A stretch of 64,000 nt of DNA from Mesorhizobium huakuii (GTDB lineage: Bacteria > Pseudomonadota > Alphaproteobacteria > Rhizobiales > Rhizobiaceae), in NCBI RefSeq assembly GCF_030160235.1, contig NZ_BSNY01000071.1, positions 1-64,000 of the forward strand. The letters run 5' to 3'. A model generated the notes under the pieces. It saw nothing but the letters and a program-made list of their open reading frames with translations, did no database searches and was not told the origin of the DNA. Made by a program: the position numbers and the translations under genes. Positions 1-9,281 of this stretch are shown in pieces (position 1 is the stretch's first letter; the number at the start of each line of letters is the position of its first letter).

Positions 1-47
1 TCGGAATGACTGGCCGGCTTCAAATCGGAATCGATGGCCGGCTTCGT
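1..47. repeat. Short tandem repeat at the end of the RDD gene
   Basis: Two copies of TCGGAATNNNTGGCCGGCTTC start at positions 1 and 26, and a partial third (TCGGAATACG) begins at 48. The repeat encodes the last residues of the leftward RDD gene. It may continue outside the window, so its full extent cannot be judged. Confidence 0.5.
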
Positions 48-868
48 CGGAATACGCAATGCGCCCTCAGATCCCCGTAGTAAGCGGTCAAGAAGGCCCT
101 TGAATCGATCGGTTCGATCTTCGCGCCGATCTTATGGCCGATGGTCTCGGCAACGGCCTTCATCGCAAAATAATCGTCGCGGCGCAGCACCTCTTCCAGC
201 TTGTGCAATTCGGCGATGCCATAGGCGTCGAGCTGCGCCGGGCTGAAATGGAAGCGCTTGGCGACCGGGTCCTTTCGCTGCGAAAGGTCCTCGACCAGCT
301 TGAATTTCGGCGTCTCCACCACCCAGGTTCCGGCAAGCAGGTCGCCAATGCGTAGCCTGTCGCGGTTGAACAATAGAAACAGCGAAAACAGCAGCGCCCA
401 CACCAGGCCGAAAATCGTCGACAGCGTGTCGGCGACGCCGGCGCCGCCGCGCGCGGCGATGATCGACAGCGGCAGGAAAACCTCGATCTCGCGCATCAGG
501 TTGCGCGCGATGACTTGGTCGATGGTGAGGCCCGCGCCGCTGCGCGAGGCGACCCGCACGCCGACCATCCGCTTGCCGGGTGTCGCGGCCCGCCGCCCCG
601 CCTCGAAGGCGATGAAATAGACGTTGCGCAGCAGGAAGATGAAGATGATCCAGACGATGAAGAGCGGCTCTGCCTCCTTCACGCCAAGGCCTCCGAGGCC
701 GAAGATGACGACGAGGGTGACCGCGACAGCGGCAGCGACGATGATCACCACATCGAGCAGGAAGGCCGAAGCCCGGGTACCGGCGTCCGCCAGCTTGACC
801 CTGAGATCGACACCCTCCGGCGTGATCAGCGGCCTTATCAGCTCGGCAGGGTTCCTAGCCGTGGCCAT
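20..868 (-). CDS. RDD family membrane protein
   Basis: Predicted 282-residue integral membrane protein. RDD-family marks are visible: an Arg and Asp in the first membrane segment (RASAFLLDVV, about residues 32-41), the central TPGKRMVGVRV stretch, and RLRIGDLLAGT after the last hydrophobic region. Hydrophobic segments lie near 36-56, 70-88 and 145-185, followed by a soluble tail of about 90 residues. The ATG at 868 overlaps the end of the SpoIIM-like gene by 14 bp, so it is the last gene of the leftward operon. The function of RDD proteins in MoxR/DUF58 operons is not established. The last ~14 residues come from a tandem DNA repeat, so the native C-terminus may have been altered. Confidence 0.8.
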   Translation of the reverse strand: MATARNPAELIRPLITPEGVDLRVKLADAGTRASAFLLDVVIIVAAAVAVTLVVIFGLGGLGVKEAEPLFIVWIIFIFLLRNVYFIAFEAGRRAATPGKRMVGVRVASRSGAGLTIDQVIARNLMREIEVFLPLSIIAARGGAGVADTLSTIFGLVWALLFSLFLLFNRDRLRIGDLLAGTWVVETPKFKLVEDLSQRKDPVAKRFHFSPAQLDAYGIAELHKLEEVLRRDDYFAMKAVAETIGHKIGAKIEPIDSRAFLTAYYGDLRAHCVFRRSRPSIPI

Positions 869-1874
869 GCCGCACCATCCGGAACAGGTAGAAATAGGCG
901 ATCCATAACGCCAGCATGCCGCCGCCGATGGCGTAGCGCGTCGCATCGCTGGTGATCGTCTGCCGGCCGATGCCTTCGAGCAGCCCGGCAAACAGAAGCA
1001 TCACCATGACGCCGACCATCGCGGTCGCCGTCACCCGCCCGGCCTGGGCGGCGGCGGCCATCCGGGTCAGTTCGCCGGGAAAGGCGATGCGCGTGCCAAT
1101 GCGCATGCCTGCCGCACCAGCCAATGTGATGGCGAACAGCTCCGTCGTGCCATGGATGGAGAGCCAGCCGCCGAGCTCGAAACCCAGCCCCTTGGCCGCA
1201 TAGACCTGGAACAGCGCGCCCAGCATGCAGCCGTTCATCAGGATGATCAGCACGCTCGGCACCGCGAAGGCGAAGCCGAGAGCAAAGGCCAGGATCGCCA
1301 CCTGCGTGTTGTGGGTGAACAGATAAGCGGCGAAGCCGGACAGGAAGTGGCTGCTGCCGCCATCGTAGAGCACGCTGCGCAGCACCTCGGCAGATGAATC
1401 CGGGTTGCGCCCGCCGGCAAGGCTGGGCGCGATGATGGCGTCGAACCAGCGTTTGTCCGACGCCACCAGCCAATAGCCGGCAATGGCGCCGACGACAGTC
1501 AGTGTGACCGACACCCAGGTCTCGCGCCACAGATCGCGGATTGCCCCCGGCCAGTCGCGCAGGAAGAAATCGCCGACGCGCTGCCTCAAGCCTCGTCGCG
1601 CGCCATAGAGATAGAAGTAGCCACGCAGGCTGAGCGCCTCCAGATAGGCGATCAGCGCGCTGTCGAGCGACGTCGCGCGGGCCACCGAGAGCGAGGACAG
1701 CGCCGAACGGTAGAGCAGGGGCAGTGCCAGCAGCTCGTCTTCCGAAAGCGCGCGCGGCGCGCGTTTTTCGGCGCGCGCCAGCAGCGCCTCGAACGCTTTC
1801 CAGTCGGTCTCGCGCTCCTGGCGGAAACTTGCCAGCGACTGGCGTACGGCATCGGTGCCGGCGGGCAGCGTCAT
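855..1874 (-). CDS. SpoIIM-like (DUF95) membrane protein
   Basis: 339-residue protein with a soluble helical N-terminal half (Glu/Arg-rich, about residues 1-110) and a C-terminal half of about six hydrophobic segments, including a GFAFAVPSVLIILMNGCMLG stretch typical of the SpoIIM/DUF95 family. The family is named for Bacillus stage II sporulation protein M, but in Proteobacteria it occurs in MoxR-DUF58 operons and has no sporulation role. The ATG at 1874 overlaps the stop of the DUF58 gene (ATGA), which indicates translational coupling, and an AGGAG-like sequence precedes it. Probably part of a membrane complex with its neighbours; the exact role is unknown. Confidence 0.8.
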   Translation of the reverse strand: MTLPAGTDAVRQSLASFRQERETDWKAFEALLARAEKRAPRALSEDELLALPLLYRSALSSLSVARATSLDSALIAYLEALSLRGYFYLYGARRGLRQRVGDFFLRDWPGAIRDLWRETWVSVTLTVVGAIAGYWLVASDKRWFDAIIAPSLAGGRNPDSSAEVLRSVLYDGGSSHFLSGFAAYLFTHNTQVAILAFALGFAFAVPSVLIILMNGCMLGALFQVYAAKGLGFELGGWLSIHGTTELFAITLAGAAGMRIGTRIAFPGELTRMAAAAQAGRVTATAMVGVMVMLLFAGLLEGIGRQTITSDATRYAIGGGMLALWIAYFYLFRMVRHGHG

Positions 1875-3175
1875 AGGAGGTTCTCCTCCTTGAGCTGGAT
1901 ATAGCGCTCGACCAGCGCCGGGCCGAGGCGCTGGTGGTCGGCCTCGATCACATGCGCACCGAGCAGCCGCAACCGCCCGATCACCACTTGCCGCTCCCGA
2001 AGCAGGCCGCCCGCGGTGACCGCGCGGGCCACATCCTCGGGCATCGTGGGCTGCATGTCGGCCAGCGTCTCCAGTTCGACATCCTTCATCAGCATGAACA
2101 GCACCAGATGCCGCTCGGTCAGCCGGCCGACAGTGCGCAGCATCAGTTCGGCGCTGATCGGGTCGACGAAATCGGTGAAGACGATGACCAGCGAGCGACG
2201 GTCGAGCTTGGCCGCCAACGTCGTCAGCGCCAGGGTGAAATTGGTCTCTTCGCTGGAATAGTCGATCTCGGCCGCGCGCTTCTGGATCATCGTGAAACTC
2301 GGTGAGCCACGCACCGCGCCGCTCGACACGCGAGGCATGGCATCGAAGGAGAACAGGCTGACAAGGTCGCCGCCCTTGAGCGCAATGAAGGCCGACAACA
2401 GCGCTGCCGTTACCGCCCGGTCGACTTTCGGCACGCCGTCGACCGGCTCGCACATCAGCCGGCCGCTGTCGATCGCCAGCACGATGTTGTTGTTCTCCTC
2501 GACCCTGAACTCGCGCGCCAGAAGCTTGCCGTGGCGGGCGCTGCGCTTCCAGTCGATCATCCGCCGGCCCATGCCTGGCTGGTAGTCCTTCAGCGCTTCG
2601 AACTCGCGGCCCTGGCCGGCCCGCCTCTGTGCATGGCCGTCGGCGAGCGCGGAGCGCTGCAGCAAGGTGATCGCCTCGTCGCGCGCGCTGCTGACGTCGG
2701 GCAGCACCGCCACCTTGCGGTCCATCGGCAGGACGACCTGGTTCCAGGTCAACCCGAACGGGCCGTTCCAGCGCAACCAGATCCGGTCGAAACTGGCAAT
2801 ACCGCGCCTGAGCGCCGTGAATTCGAGGTCGAGCGTGCCGCCGTTCGACGGCAACGCGCCGCCTGTGCGGCTGACCGGCTCCACACGCTGATCGTGGCCG
2901 ACACGCGCTTGCAGCCTGCGCGCCCGCTGGCCGAGGCTGGCCGCGACATGCACGGTAAAGTGCCCGCCGACGCCGACCTGCGGCGGCGCCGAGAGACTGG
3001 CGCTGAGCGAGGCGCGCCCACGCCCGGCCGCCGCGTCGACCGCGAGAAATGCAAGCAGCGCGCAGATCCACAGCAGGCCCAGATACCAGACATGCGGCAG
3101 CGCAAGCGCGATCAGGAAGGCAGGGATTGCCCCGGCCGCCGCTGCCCACACCGCTCTGCCGGTCGGATAGATCAA
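1871..3175 (-). CDS. DUF58 domain protein (vWA-like)
   Basis: 434 residues. Two N-terminal membrane segments (about 8-28 and 32-48) precede a beta-rich region and the DUF58 signature, visible as GREFEALKDYQPG, RRMIDWKRSARHGKLL and AREF. A von Willebrand A-like section follows (VLAIDSGRLM and later VIVFTDFVDP), consistent with metal-dependent protein binding. DUF58 proteins are thought to be partners or adaptors of MoxR AAA+ ATPases, and here the moxR gene lies directly upstream with a 4-bp overlap (3172-3175). Likely anchored in the inner membrane with the vWA-like domain as the interaction surface. Substrate unknown. Confidence 0.85.
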   Translation of the reverse strand: MIYPTGRAVWAAAAGAIPAFLIALALPHVWYLGLLWICALLAFLAVDAAAGRGRASLSASLSAPPQVGVGGHFTVHVAASLGQRARRLQARVGHDQRVEPVSRTGGALPSNGGTLDLEFTALRRGIASFDRIWLRWNGPFGLTWNQVVLPMDRKVAVLPDVSSARDEAITLLQRSALADGHAQRRAGQGREFEALKDYQPGMGRRMIDWKRSARHGKLLAREFRVEENNNIVLAIDSGRLMCEPVDGVPKVDRAVTAALLSAFIALKGGDLVSLFSFDAMPRVSSGAVRGSPSFTMIQKRAAEIDYSSEETNFTLALTTLAAKLDRRSLVIVFTDFVDPISAELMLRTVGRLTERHLVLFMLMKDVELETLADMQPTMPEDVARAVTAGGLLRERQVVIGRLRLLGAHVIEADHQRLGPALVERYIQLKEENLL

Positions 3176-4128
3176 CGCGGCGCCTCCGTCTGGTCGACGA
3201 GGTCGGAAACGATCTGCTCCACCAGCCGCCCATCGATCTGCGCCGCCGGCGACAGGATGACACGGTGGCGCAGCGCCGGAACCGCCAGCGCCTTGACGTC
3301 GTCGGGGATGACATAGGCGCGGCCGTCGAGTGCCGCCCTGGCGCGTGCCGCGCGCGCCAGCATGGCGCCCGCCCGCGGACTGGCGCCGACCTCGAGGTCC
3401 GGGCTTTCGCGCGTGCGGCGCACCAGGGCCGCGATATAGCCGACGACATCGTCGACCAGCGTCACGTCGCCAACCGTGGCAAGGGCTGCTTCCAGCGTCT
3501 TGCGGTCGGTCTGCGCCTTGATGCCGTATTGCGCTATATCGTGCGAGGCGGTGCCACCGCCATGATGGACGATGATGGCGCGTTCCTCCTTGAGATCGGG
3601 ATAGCTCACCCGGTGCTTGAACAGGAAGCGGTCGAGCTGTGCCTCGGGCAGGGGGTAGACACCCTGGTGCTCGATCGGGTTCTGCGTCGCGACCACCATG
3701 AAGTTCTGGCTGAGCGCATGCGTGGTGCCGTCGAAAGTGACGGCGTGTTCCTGCATGGCTTCAAGAAGGGCGGCCTGCGTCTTCGGCGGCGTGCGGTTGA
3801 TCTCATCGGCAAGCAAAAGGTCGCAGAAGATCGGCCCGCGCGTCAGCGTGAACTGCCCGCTCTGGAAATTGTAGATGTTGGAGCCGACGATATCGCCAGG
3901 CATCAGGTCGGGGGTGAACTGGATACGGCCATAGGCGACGCCAAGTGCTTGCGCGAAGCATCTCGCGGTCATGGTCTTGGCGGTTCCCGGCGGGCCTTCC
4001 AGCAATATATGGCCGCCGGCGAACAATGCCGTCAGCATCAGATCGACCGTGTCGCGCTGCCCAGTGATCGCTTTCGCCACTTCTTCCCTGATCGCGTCCG
4101 CCAGGGCCTTCACATCATCGACGTTCAC
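3172..4128 (-). CDS. MoxR family AAA+ ATPase
   Basis: 318-residue AAA+ ATPase. Walker A GPPGTAKT is at residues 45-52, a Walker B-type LLLADEINR near 105-113, sensor 1 VVATQNP and a C-terminal lid containing SPRAGAMLARAARA. MoxR ATPases act as chaperone-like remodelling enzymes that usually assist DUF58/vWA partners, as the next gene suggests. I chose the GTG start at 4128 because AAGGAGG lies just ahead of it; an in-frame ATG at 4152 would extend the overlap with the upstream gene. The GTG start overlaps the end of the DUF4350 gene by 14 bp, so the whole operon is likely translated as one coupled unit. Confidence 0.88.
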   Translation of the reverse strand: MNVDDVKALADAIREEVAKAITGQRDTVDLMLTALFAGGHILLEGPPGTAKTMTARCFAQALGVAYGRIQFTPDLMPGDIVGSNIYNFQSGQFTLTRGPIFCDLLLADEINRTPPKTQAALLEAMQEHAVTFDGTTHALSQNFMVVATQNPIEHQGVYPLPEAQLDRFLFKHRVSYPDLKEERAIIVHHGGGTASHDIAQYGIKAQTDRKTLEAALATVGDVTLVDDVVGYIAALVRRTRESPDLEVGASPRAGAMLARAARARAALDGRAYVIPDDVKALAVPALRHRVILSPAAQIDGRLVEQIVSDLVDQTEAPR

Positions 4129-5329
4129 CGAGCCTCCTTGTCGTCCAGTCATGCAGCTCCTGGGCTGCTTCATGCATTTGCGCCAGGTTCCCAGCTTCGC
4201 TCGCGGCCTTGAAGCGACGGCTGAAGCCCTGCGTTTCGCCTCGGTCGCGGGAATCGAGCCAGCGGTCGAGTGCTTCGCCCGGCAAGCCTTGCGGCGCGCC
4301 GAGCAATGCGCCGGCACGCGCGCGCATCAGCGCCGCGTAACGGTCACCAAGCTCCCCGAGCCGTCCGGCGCGTTTCAGGAGCATCGCCGTGGTGTCGACC
4401 AGCGCCCGCTTGCCGAAGGCAATCGCCCGGGCCTCGGTGCGCGGCGGCCCGAACCTGCCGAGCCCATGCAGGAAGGCAAGGGCGGCCGCCGCCAGCACCG
4501 ACAGCGTCAGTGCCAGGAAGGGCGGCTCGACCAGGAGCTTGGCGAGATCGTATTTCTGCCCGATGCCATGCAGCGTCAGGTCGAACATCACCGCACCCTT
4601 GGCCGGTTCGAGCATGGCGATCATGTCGAGGGCCGCCGCCGCCTTTTGCGGATCCTTCAGCGCCGCGTTGTTGATCAGATCGGGATCGGTCAGGATGTAG
4701 AACGGCTCGTCGTCGAGCTCGGTGAGAACGGCCTTGCCCTTGCCCGCAGCGATCAAGGGGTGGTCGTCCGCCACCCATTGCAGCTCTTCCGGCGCGGCGA
4801 CCGTGCGGCCTGCGACGTCGATCTGCCCGACCGAACCCTTGCCTTCGCCGAGCTTGGCCTTGGCGATGCGGCCGAGCCAGTCGTTGACGACCGTATCGGG
4901 CAGCCGTTCGATCTTCGTCTCCCAGCCCTCATGGTCCTGCATGGGAAAGGTGAACCATTTGGGCAGTACGAACAGCGTGGCCTGGCCCGAGCGAAGCTTG
5001 ACGATTCTTGCCAGCGCGGCCGGGTCGCTGTTTGGCGCGATGGTGACGATCAGCAGGAATTCGGACGCCAGGCCCGAGCTGAGAGCCTCCTCGCTGCGGG
5101 CCATGGGTGGCGCCTGGCCATTGGCGAGCTTCAGCCATTCGACGAGCCCGGCATAGCCGGAGCCACCCTTGGAGAGGGGTGTGCCGCCGCCTTCCGGCTG
5201 GCGAAAGTCCGGCGCGTAGGTCGACAGCAGGAAAAATCCCGCCGCGGCCAGCAAGCTGGCAAAAATGCCCCAGAACAGGGTTTTCCGGCTGAACGGCTCC
5301 TGCGCGGCCTCCGCCGCCGTCGCACTCAT
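4115..5329 (-). CDS. DUF4350 domain membrane protein
   Basis: 404 residues. A hydrophobic segment near residues 18-40 is followed by a large globular part resembling DUF4350 (STYAPDFRQPEGGG, then a DPDLINNAALKDP stretch), and a second hydrophobic segment near residues 290-310 (ALTLSVLAAAALAFLHGL). The last 90 residues are helical and charged. DUF4350 proteins are regular members of MoxR-DUF58 clusters and resemble class I glutamine amidotransferase-like or GATase-fold proteins without known activity. It overlaps the DUF4129 gene by 4 bp at 5326-5329. A topology with most of the protein outside the cytoplasm between the two segments is inferred. Confidence 0.75.
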   Translation of the reverse strand: MSATAAEAAQEPFSRKTLFWGIFASLLAAAGFFLLSTYAPDFRQPEGGGTPLSKGGSGYAGLVEWLKLANGQAPPMARSEEALSSGLASEFLLIVTIAPNSDPAALARIVKLRSGQATLFVLPKWFTFPMQDHEGWETKIERLPDTVVNDWLGRIAKAKLGEGKGSVGQIDVAGRTVAAPEELQWVADDHPLIAAGKGKAVLTELDDEPFYILTDPDLINNAALKDPQKAAAALDMIAMLEPAKGAVMFDLTLHGIGQKYDLAKLLVEPPFLALTLSVLAAAALAFLHGLGRFGPPRTEARAIAFGKRALVDTTAMLLKRAGRLGELGDRYAALMRARAGALLGAPQGLPGEALDRWLDSRDRGETQGFSRRFKAASEAGNLAQMHEAAQELHDWTTRRLGERR

Positions 5330-6021
5330 GTCCAGGCATCCCGGAAAGCGAAGCGCTCATAGGCGCCGCGCGCCTGCCGCCACCCCTCGGGACCGACCGG
5401 CCGGCGGGCGAACAGCGCCGCCTCGACGATGCGCGCGATCTCGCTGAAGGCACTGCGTGCCCGCGCCGGCAGCGATGTGGCGCTGGCGATGTCACGCGAG
5501 GTCAGCGACGGGCGCAGGAAGTCGGGCAGCCGCCCGGCAATGTCGGCGACGCTGCGGCGAAGCAGAAGATGCACCGCCTCGTCATAGTCGCCGCGCGCGG
5601 CGAGCGCGTCGGCCTCGGACAGCAGTATCTGCGCGGCGCCGGTATCCGGGCGCCATGCCTCGTCCGCCTCTGCCTGCTTGCGGGCGCGCCGCCACGGCAG
5701 GCGCCATGCCACGCCCTTGGCTTCGAGTGCGACGAGAAGCGCGATGACCGCGACGCCGGCGATCACCGCGCCCCAGAACAGGTAGATCATGTAGGGGCCG
5801 ATCTTCGCCAATATTTCCAGAAAAGGCCTCAGCCATTCCGGCGGCTCGGGCTGCACCAGCGTCGGCAGGTCAAACTGGATGGAACCGTCCGCAAGCAACT
5901 GCTTGTGTATCTTTGCCAGCCATTCGGCGTCCTGCGGCTGTGCGACTGTCACCCGCTCGCCCCTCTGCACCTGCGGTTCGACCTCGACACTGGCAATACC
6001 CCTCGACAATTGCAAGTCCAC
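5326..6021 (-). CDS. DUF4129 domain protein
   Basis: 231 residues from the GTG at 6021. One strong membrane segment (YLFWGAVIAGVAVIALLVAL) separates a short N-terminal region from a DUF4129-like helical domain (DYDEAVHLLLRRSVADI and the C-terminal RQARGAYERFAF). It is the first gene of the leftward MoxR-type operon. I prefer GTG 6021 because GAAAGG stands about 9 bases upstream and because it leaves an intergenic gap to the divergent gene; an ATG at 6102 is also in frame but would overlap the opposite gene's start. DUF4129 domains are often fused to transglutaminase-like proteins; here the domain stands alone. Confidence 0.7.
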   Translation of the reverse strand: MDLQLSRGIASVEVEPQVQRGERVTVAQPQDAEWLAKIHKQLLADGSIQFDLPTLVQPEPPEWLRPFLEILAKIGPYMIYLFWGAVIAGVAVIALLVALEAKGVAWRLPWRRARKQAEADEAWRPDTGAAQILLSEADALAARGDYDEAVHLLLRRSVADIAGRLPDFLRPSLTSRDIASATSLPARARSAFSEIARIVEAALFARRPVGPEGWRQARGAYERFAFRDAWT

Positions 6022-6100
6022 TGGACGAAGCCTTTCAATCTTGGCAGATTTACTTTCGAGGTTAGCCGTTTGGATGTGGCGGCGGCTCTGGGGGAATATC
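6022..6100. promoter_or_regulatory. Probable divergent promoter region
   Basis: This 79-bp gap is the only non-coding DNA between the leftward MoxR/DUF58 operon and the rightward membrane-protein gene, so promoters for both must lie in or near it. No convincing sigma-70-type boxes stand out by eye. If the ATG at 6102 is used for the leftward operon there is no gap at all. Confidence 0.4.
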
Positions 6101-6883
6101 ATGACCACTGCGACACTGGGACAGCCCGGCCGGTTCGAGATCGGCAGGGTGTTCAACACCACCTTTGCCGTCATCGGCCGCAACATCGGGCTTTGCCTTG
6201 GCCTTGCCGCGCTGTTCGCCGGCGTGCCGACATTGCTTGTCCGGTTGTGGACCCAGCCGCAGATCGACGCGATGCTGCATGGCGATCCCGGCGCGATGGC
6301 GGATCCCCATGCAATGTTTCGCAATTCCTCCCTCAGCTTTGTCGCCGGGCTGGTTTCCTTCGTTTTCACGCTGCTGCTTCAGTCCTCATTGGTCCGGGCG
6401 ACCATCGAGGACCTGAATGGCAGGCGGCCCTCCTTCGGCGACTGCATTCAGATTGCGGTCCGCTTCCTGCTGCCGACTCTGGCGATCGGCTTGCTGGTCG
6501 CCCTTGGCGCCGGCCTTGCCATGCTGGCCCTGATCGTGCCCGGCATCATCTTGTGGCTCGGATGGTCGATGTCGGTGCCGGTCCTGATCCAGGAGCGGCG
6601 GGGCGTGTTCGGTTCGATGTCGCGCAGCCGTGCCCTGACCAAGGGCAACCGCTGGTCGCTGTTTGGCCTGTTTCTCATCCTGATGATCATCGCGATGGTC
6701 ATCCAGTGGGGGGTATTGCTGGTCTTCTTCCTGTTTGGCGGCATTCTGGCTCAGCTGGGCGCCGCGCTGGTGCAGACCGTGGTCTCCATGGTGCTGTCGA
6801 TCGCCGCCGCTGTCAGCTATGTCGAGCTGCGCCAGGTCAAGGAAGGCGCAAGCATCGACGAACTGGCGAAGATATTCTCATAG
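6101..6883 (+). CDS. Multi-pass membrane protein of unknown function
   Basis: 260 residues, with a short N-terminal FEIGRVFNTTFAVIGRN section followed by about six hydrophobic segments. Internal charged loops include LIQERRGVFGSMSRSRALTKGNRW, which resembles the loop in DUF975 or YciC-like membrane proteins where a regulated segment alternates with R/K-rich loops. A GGGGGA sequence lies just before the ATG at 6101 and supports that start. It is divergent from the DUF4129/MoxR operon and may share its promoter region, but a functional link is not shown. No enzyme motif is visible. Confidence 0.75.
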   Translation: MTTATLGQPGRFEIGRVFNTTFAVIGRNIGLCLGLAALFAGVPTLLVRLWTQPQIDAMLHGDPGAMADPHAMFRNSSLSFVAGLVSFVFTLLLQSSLVRATIEDLNGRRPSFGDCIQIAVRFLLPTLAIGLLVALGAGLAMLALIVPGIILWLGWSMSVPVLIQERRGVFGSMSRSRALTKGNRWSLFGLFLILMIIAMVIQWGVLLVFFLFGGILAQLGAALVQTVVSMVLSIAAAVSYVELRQVKEGASIDELAKIFS

Positions 6884-7199
6884 CGGATGGCGCAGTTCGT
6901 CTGAGGGCGACCGCCCACTTCAACGACAGCATCAGGGATCTGATTGCAGGCTCGTCCGGCACAGGCGCGACGAACTGGATCAGGGCGGCGAGGCTTGAGG
7001 GTTGAGGATAGGCCTGCCGGGGCCGACCCCAATTATGGCAGCTTCATCAAAATGGATGGCGACTTTCGTCCGCGCCTGTGGTGGCATCCGGCCCAGGTGG
7101 AGAGCGGCCCCCGGAGCAACAGGTGTTTTCATCTTCCGGTGAGTGGGCCAATTCCCTCATTGAGCGGGCCTCTCTATAGGCCGACCGGGGAGAGTCTAT
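6884..7199. other. Non-coding stretch with one copy of a 28-bp direct repeat
   Basis: No convincing gene. A 28-bp sequence at 6950-6977 (GCTCGTCCGGCACAGGC, two variable bases, then GACGAACTG) recurs at 7599-7626 in the C-terminal end of the TPR reading frame, with two mismatches. The pair suggests a local duplication or a remnant of a second gene copy. Confidence 0.4.
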
Positions 7200-7406
7200 A
7201 TGCAAGATCCCGTTGAGAGGAACAAAAGACCACCTCGTGCCCAACCGGCCGAGGATGAGCGCCTGGCGCGGCTCGAGAAAACAGCCAGGCTCAAGCGGCT
7301 TCGGTCTTACGCATCATGGCTTGCGCCTGACGCATGCGCCCAATTTCATGATGAGATCGACTGCTCCGCGCTCATTGAGGAAAGCCGTTCATTGAGCCTG
7401 GCATGA
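7200..7406 (+). CDS. Small hypothetical protein, uncertain
   Basis: 68-residue reading frame with ATG at 7200 and GGGGAGAG about 6-8 bases upstream. The product is Arg/Glu-rich at the N-terminus (RLARLEKTARLKRLRSY) and has no recognisable domain. It lies in an otherwise gene-poor stretch between a membrane-protein gene and a frameshifted TPR gene. It could be a chance frame; the ribosome-binding site is its only support. Confidence 0.35.
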   Translation: MQDPVERNKRPPRAQPAEDERLARLEKTARLKRLRSYASWLAPDACAQFHDEIDCSALIEESRSLSLA

Positions 7407-7574
7407 TCGGCTGATGCCGTTTTTCCTCACCTGATCAAGAATTGCGCGAAGCGTATTTCAGCGATCAATCGGGAGCTGTCCGCGCTGCGGCCATAAAGAC
7501 CCAGTCTGTGCGGCGGCTCGGGCTCCCATCTCCTGAAGGTTGGGTTCGGATAGAAACATCCTCAGATCGGAATC

Positions 7575-9252
7575 TCAGTGACAGCAGCCGCGCTGCACGC
7601 TCGTCCGGCACAGGCATGACGAACTGATCGCCACATCCGCCTTGGCCAGCGCCACAGCGAGCTTGGCCTGCAGGGCCGGCAGCTCTTCGCTCTCACCGCG
7701 CCGCCGCAAACATTCGACCAGCCCGTGCAAGGCCCAGACATTGTCCGGGTGCCGGGCGCAGCGCTGCACCTTGCCGCTTAGACCGAGATCGTCGCGATAG
7801 ACCTGCTCGGCCTCTTGCGCATGGCCCTGGTCGAGAAGCAGTGCCGCCAGCGCATGACGCGGCGGGTGCATCCACGCCCATGGCTCGGTGTAGGAGAGGT
7901 TGTCGTCCAGCTCGACCGCTTGCCGCAAATAGGCGTAGGCCTCCTCGTGCCAGCCCTGATGATAGGCAAGCTCGCCGTCGAGCAAGGCACCACCGACGGC
8001 AAGCGAGGCGCGGGTCGGGTTACTGAGGAAACGCCGCTCGGCCGGAATGCTCGCCACATGCCGATGGAACCGGTCGCGCTCGCGCTCGGCCTCGGCGAAT
8101 TGCCTCAGTGTCGCATGTGCGACACCCTTGGCGTAGTGTTGCATGGCCGCCGTCAGCACATAGAGGCCGGGCTCTTCGACCGCAGGTTCGTCGATGATCT
8201 CCTGCCAGCGGCCGAAGCGCACCTGCACATGCGATTTCATCGCATGATAGCCTTCCACCGTTTGCGTCAGCTTGGGCCGGTCCTGGATGGCGACCACGTC
8301 TCGCGTCACCAGGCTGCGCACCTTGTCGGCGGCCCACAGTGCCGGCTTGTACTGGCCAAGGAACATGCAGGTGAACATCATCAGATGCAGATCGTGGCAG
8401 CAGCCGAGCAGGTAATAGGTCGGCTCATCGGCATAGGCGAGATAGAGGTCATTGGCGAGGACAGCCTTTTCGCTGGCGATCTTCGCCTTCTCATAGTCGC
8501 CGCACAGCACATGGATATGCCCCGGCATATGGTTCATGTGCCCGGCATCCGGGCACATTTCGCCAAGCAGATCGGCTGAGCGCATGCCGCGTTCCGGCAT
8601 GGTGGACATTTCCAGGAGATGGATGTGCAGGTGCAGGATCGCCGGATGTTGCGCGATCCCGCCCTCGTCGGCGAGCCGGATAGATCGCTCGCAGACATCA
8701 AGGGCCTCAAGCACGTCCGAATTCGGCGCCGGCTCACCCGTCTTGAGGTTCCACAGACGCCGCACCGTGCGCATCATCAGCGCCTCGACCAGCAACGCCA
8801 TCACATCATGGTCGTCGGGAAAATCCTGGTACACCCGCCGCATCGCGGCGGCATAGGCACCGTCCCATCGTTCGAATTCCTGCGGGCTCACCTTGTGCGG
8901 CTTCTGAAAGCGAGAGGCCAGCGCCTCGATCAACCGCCGTTCGACCTCGCTGGCGCCAGCCGCATGCGCGCGCCAGCTGGACATGCTCGTAGCAGCGCTT
9001 CGTCGCGCTGTTGGCCTCCGCCTCGCCATGCTCCTTCCAGGTCAGATTGTAGAAAGGTCCAGCGGCATAGGCGATGCCCCAATGCACGAAAGCACAGCCC
9101 GGATCCGTCTCCAGCGCCTTCTCGAAACACTTGATGCCTTCTTCGTGGTTGAAGCCGTAGCACCAGTTGAGCCCGATATCGAACCAGCGCTGGGTCTCAG
9201 TCGAGCCGGTGGAGATGGGGCGGCGGTAGGTGCCGAGGTTGAAGCGGTCCAT
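7575..9252 (-). pseudogene. TPR-type protein gene, frameshifted
   Basis: The reading frame starts at ATG 9252 (MDRFNLGTYRRPIST) and encodes a helical repeat protein of the tetratricopeptide type (HEEGIKCFEKALETDPGCAFVHWG). It loses frame near 8966-8974, in a GCGCGCG run, and the conserved sequence then continues in another frame (HAAGASEVERRLIEALASRF) to 7575. Removing one base restores a protein of about 555 residues with repeated degenerate TPR units and several HxHxLEM-like helices. A single extra base in a homopolymer-like run may be a real mutation or a sequencing error. The last ~15 residues overlap the second copy of a 28-bp repeat, so the C-terminus may also be altered. Confidence 0.75.
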
Positions 9253-9281
9253 GGGTTCTCATTCAAGATTGAGCGGTTGTT

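Noticed and set aside
855-1874. Sporulation function suggested by the SpoIIM name
   Set aside because: The family name comes from Bacillus; the operon context is MoxR/DUF58 in a non-sporulating alphaproteobacterium.
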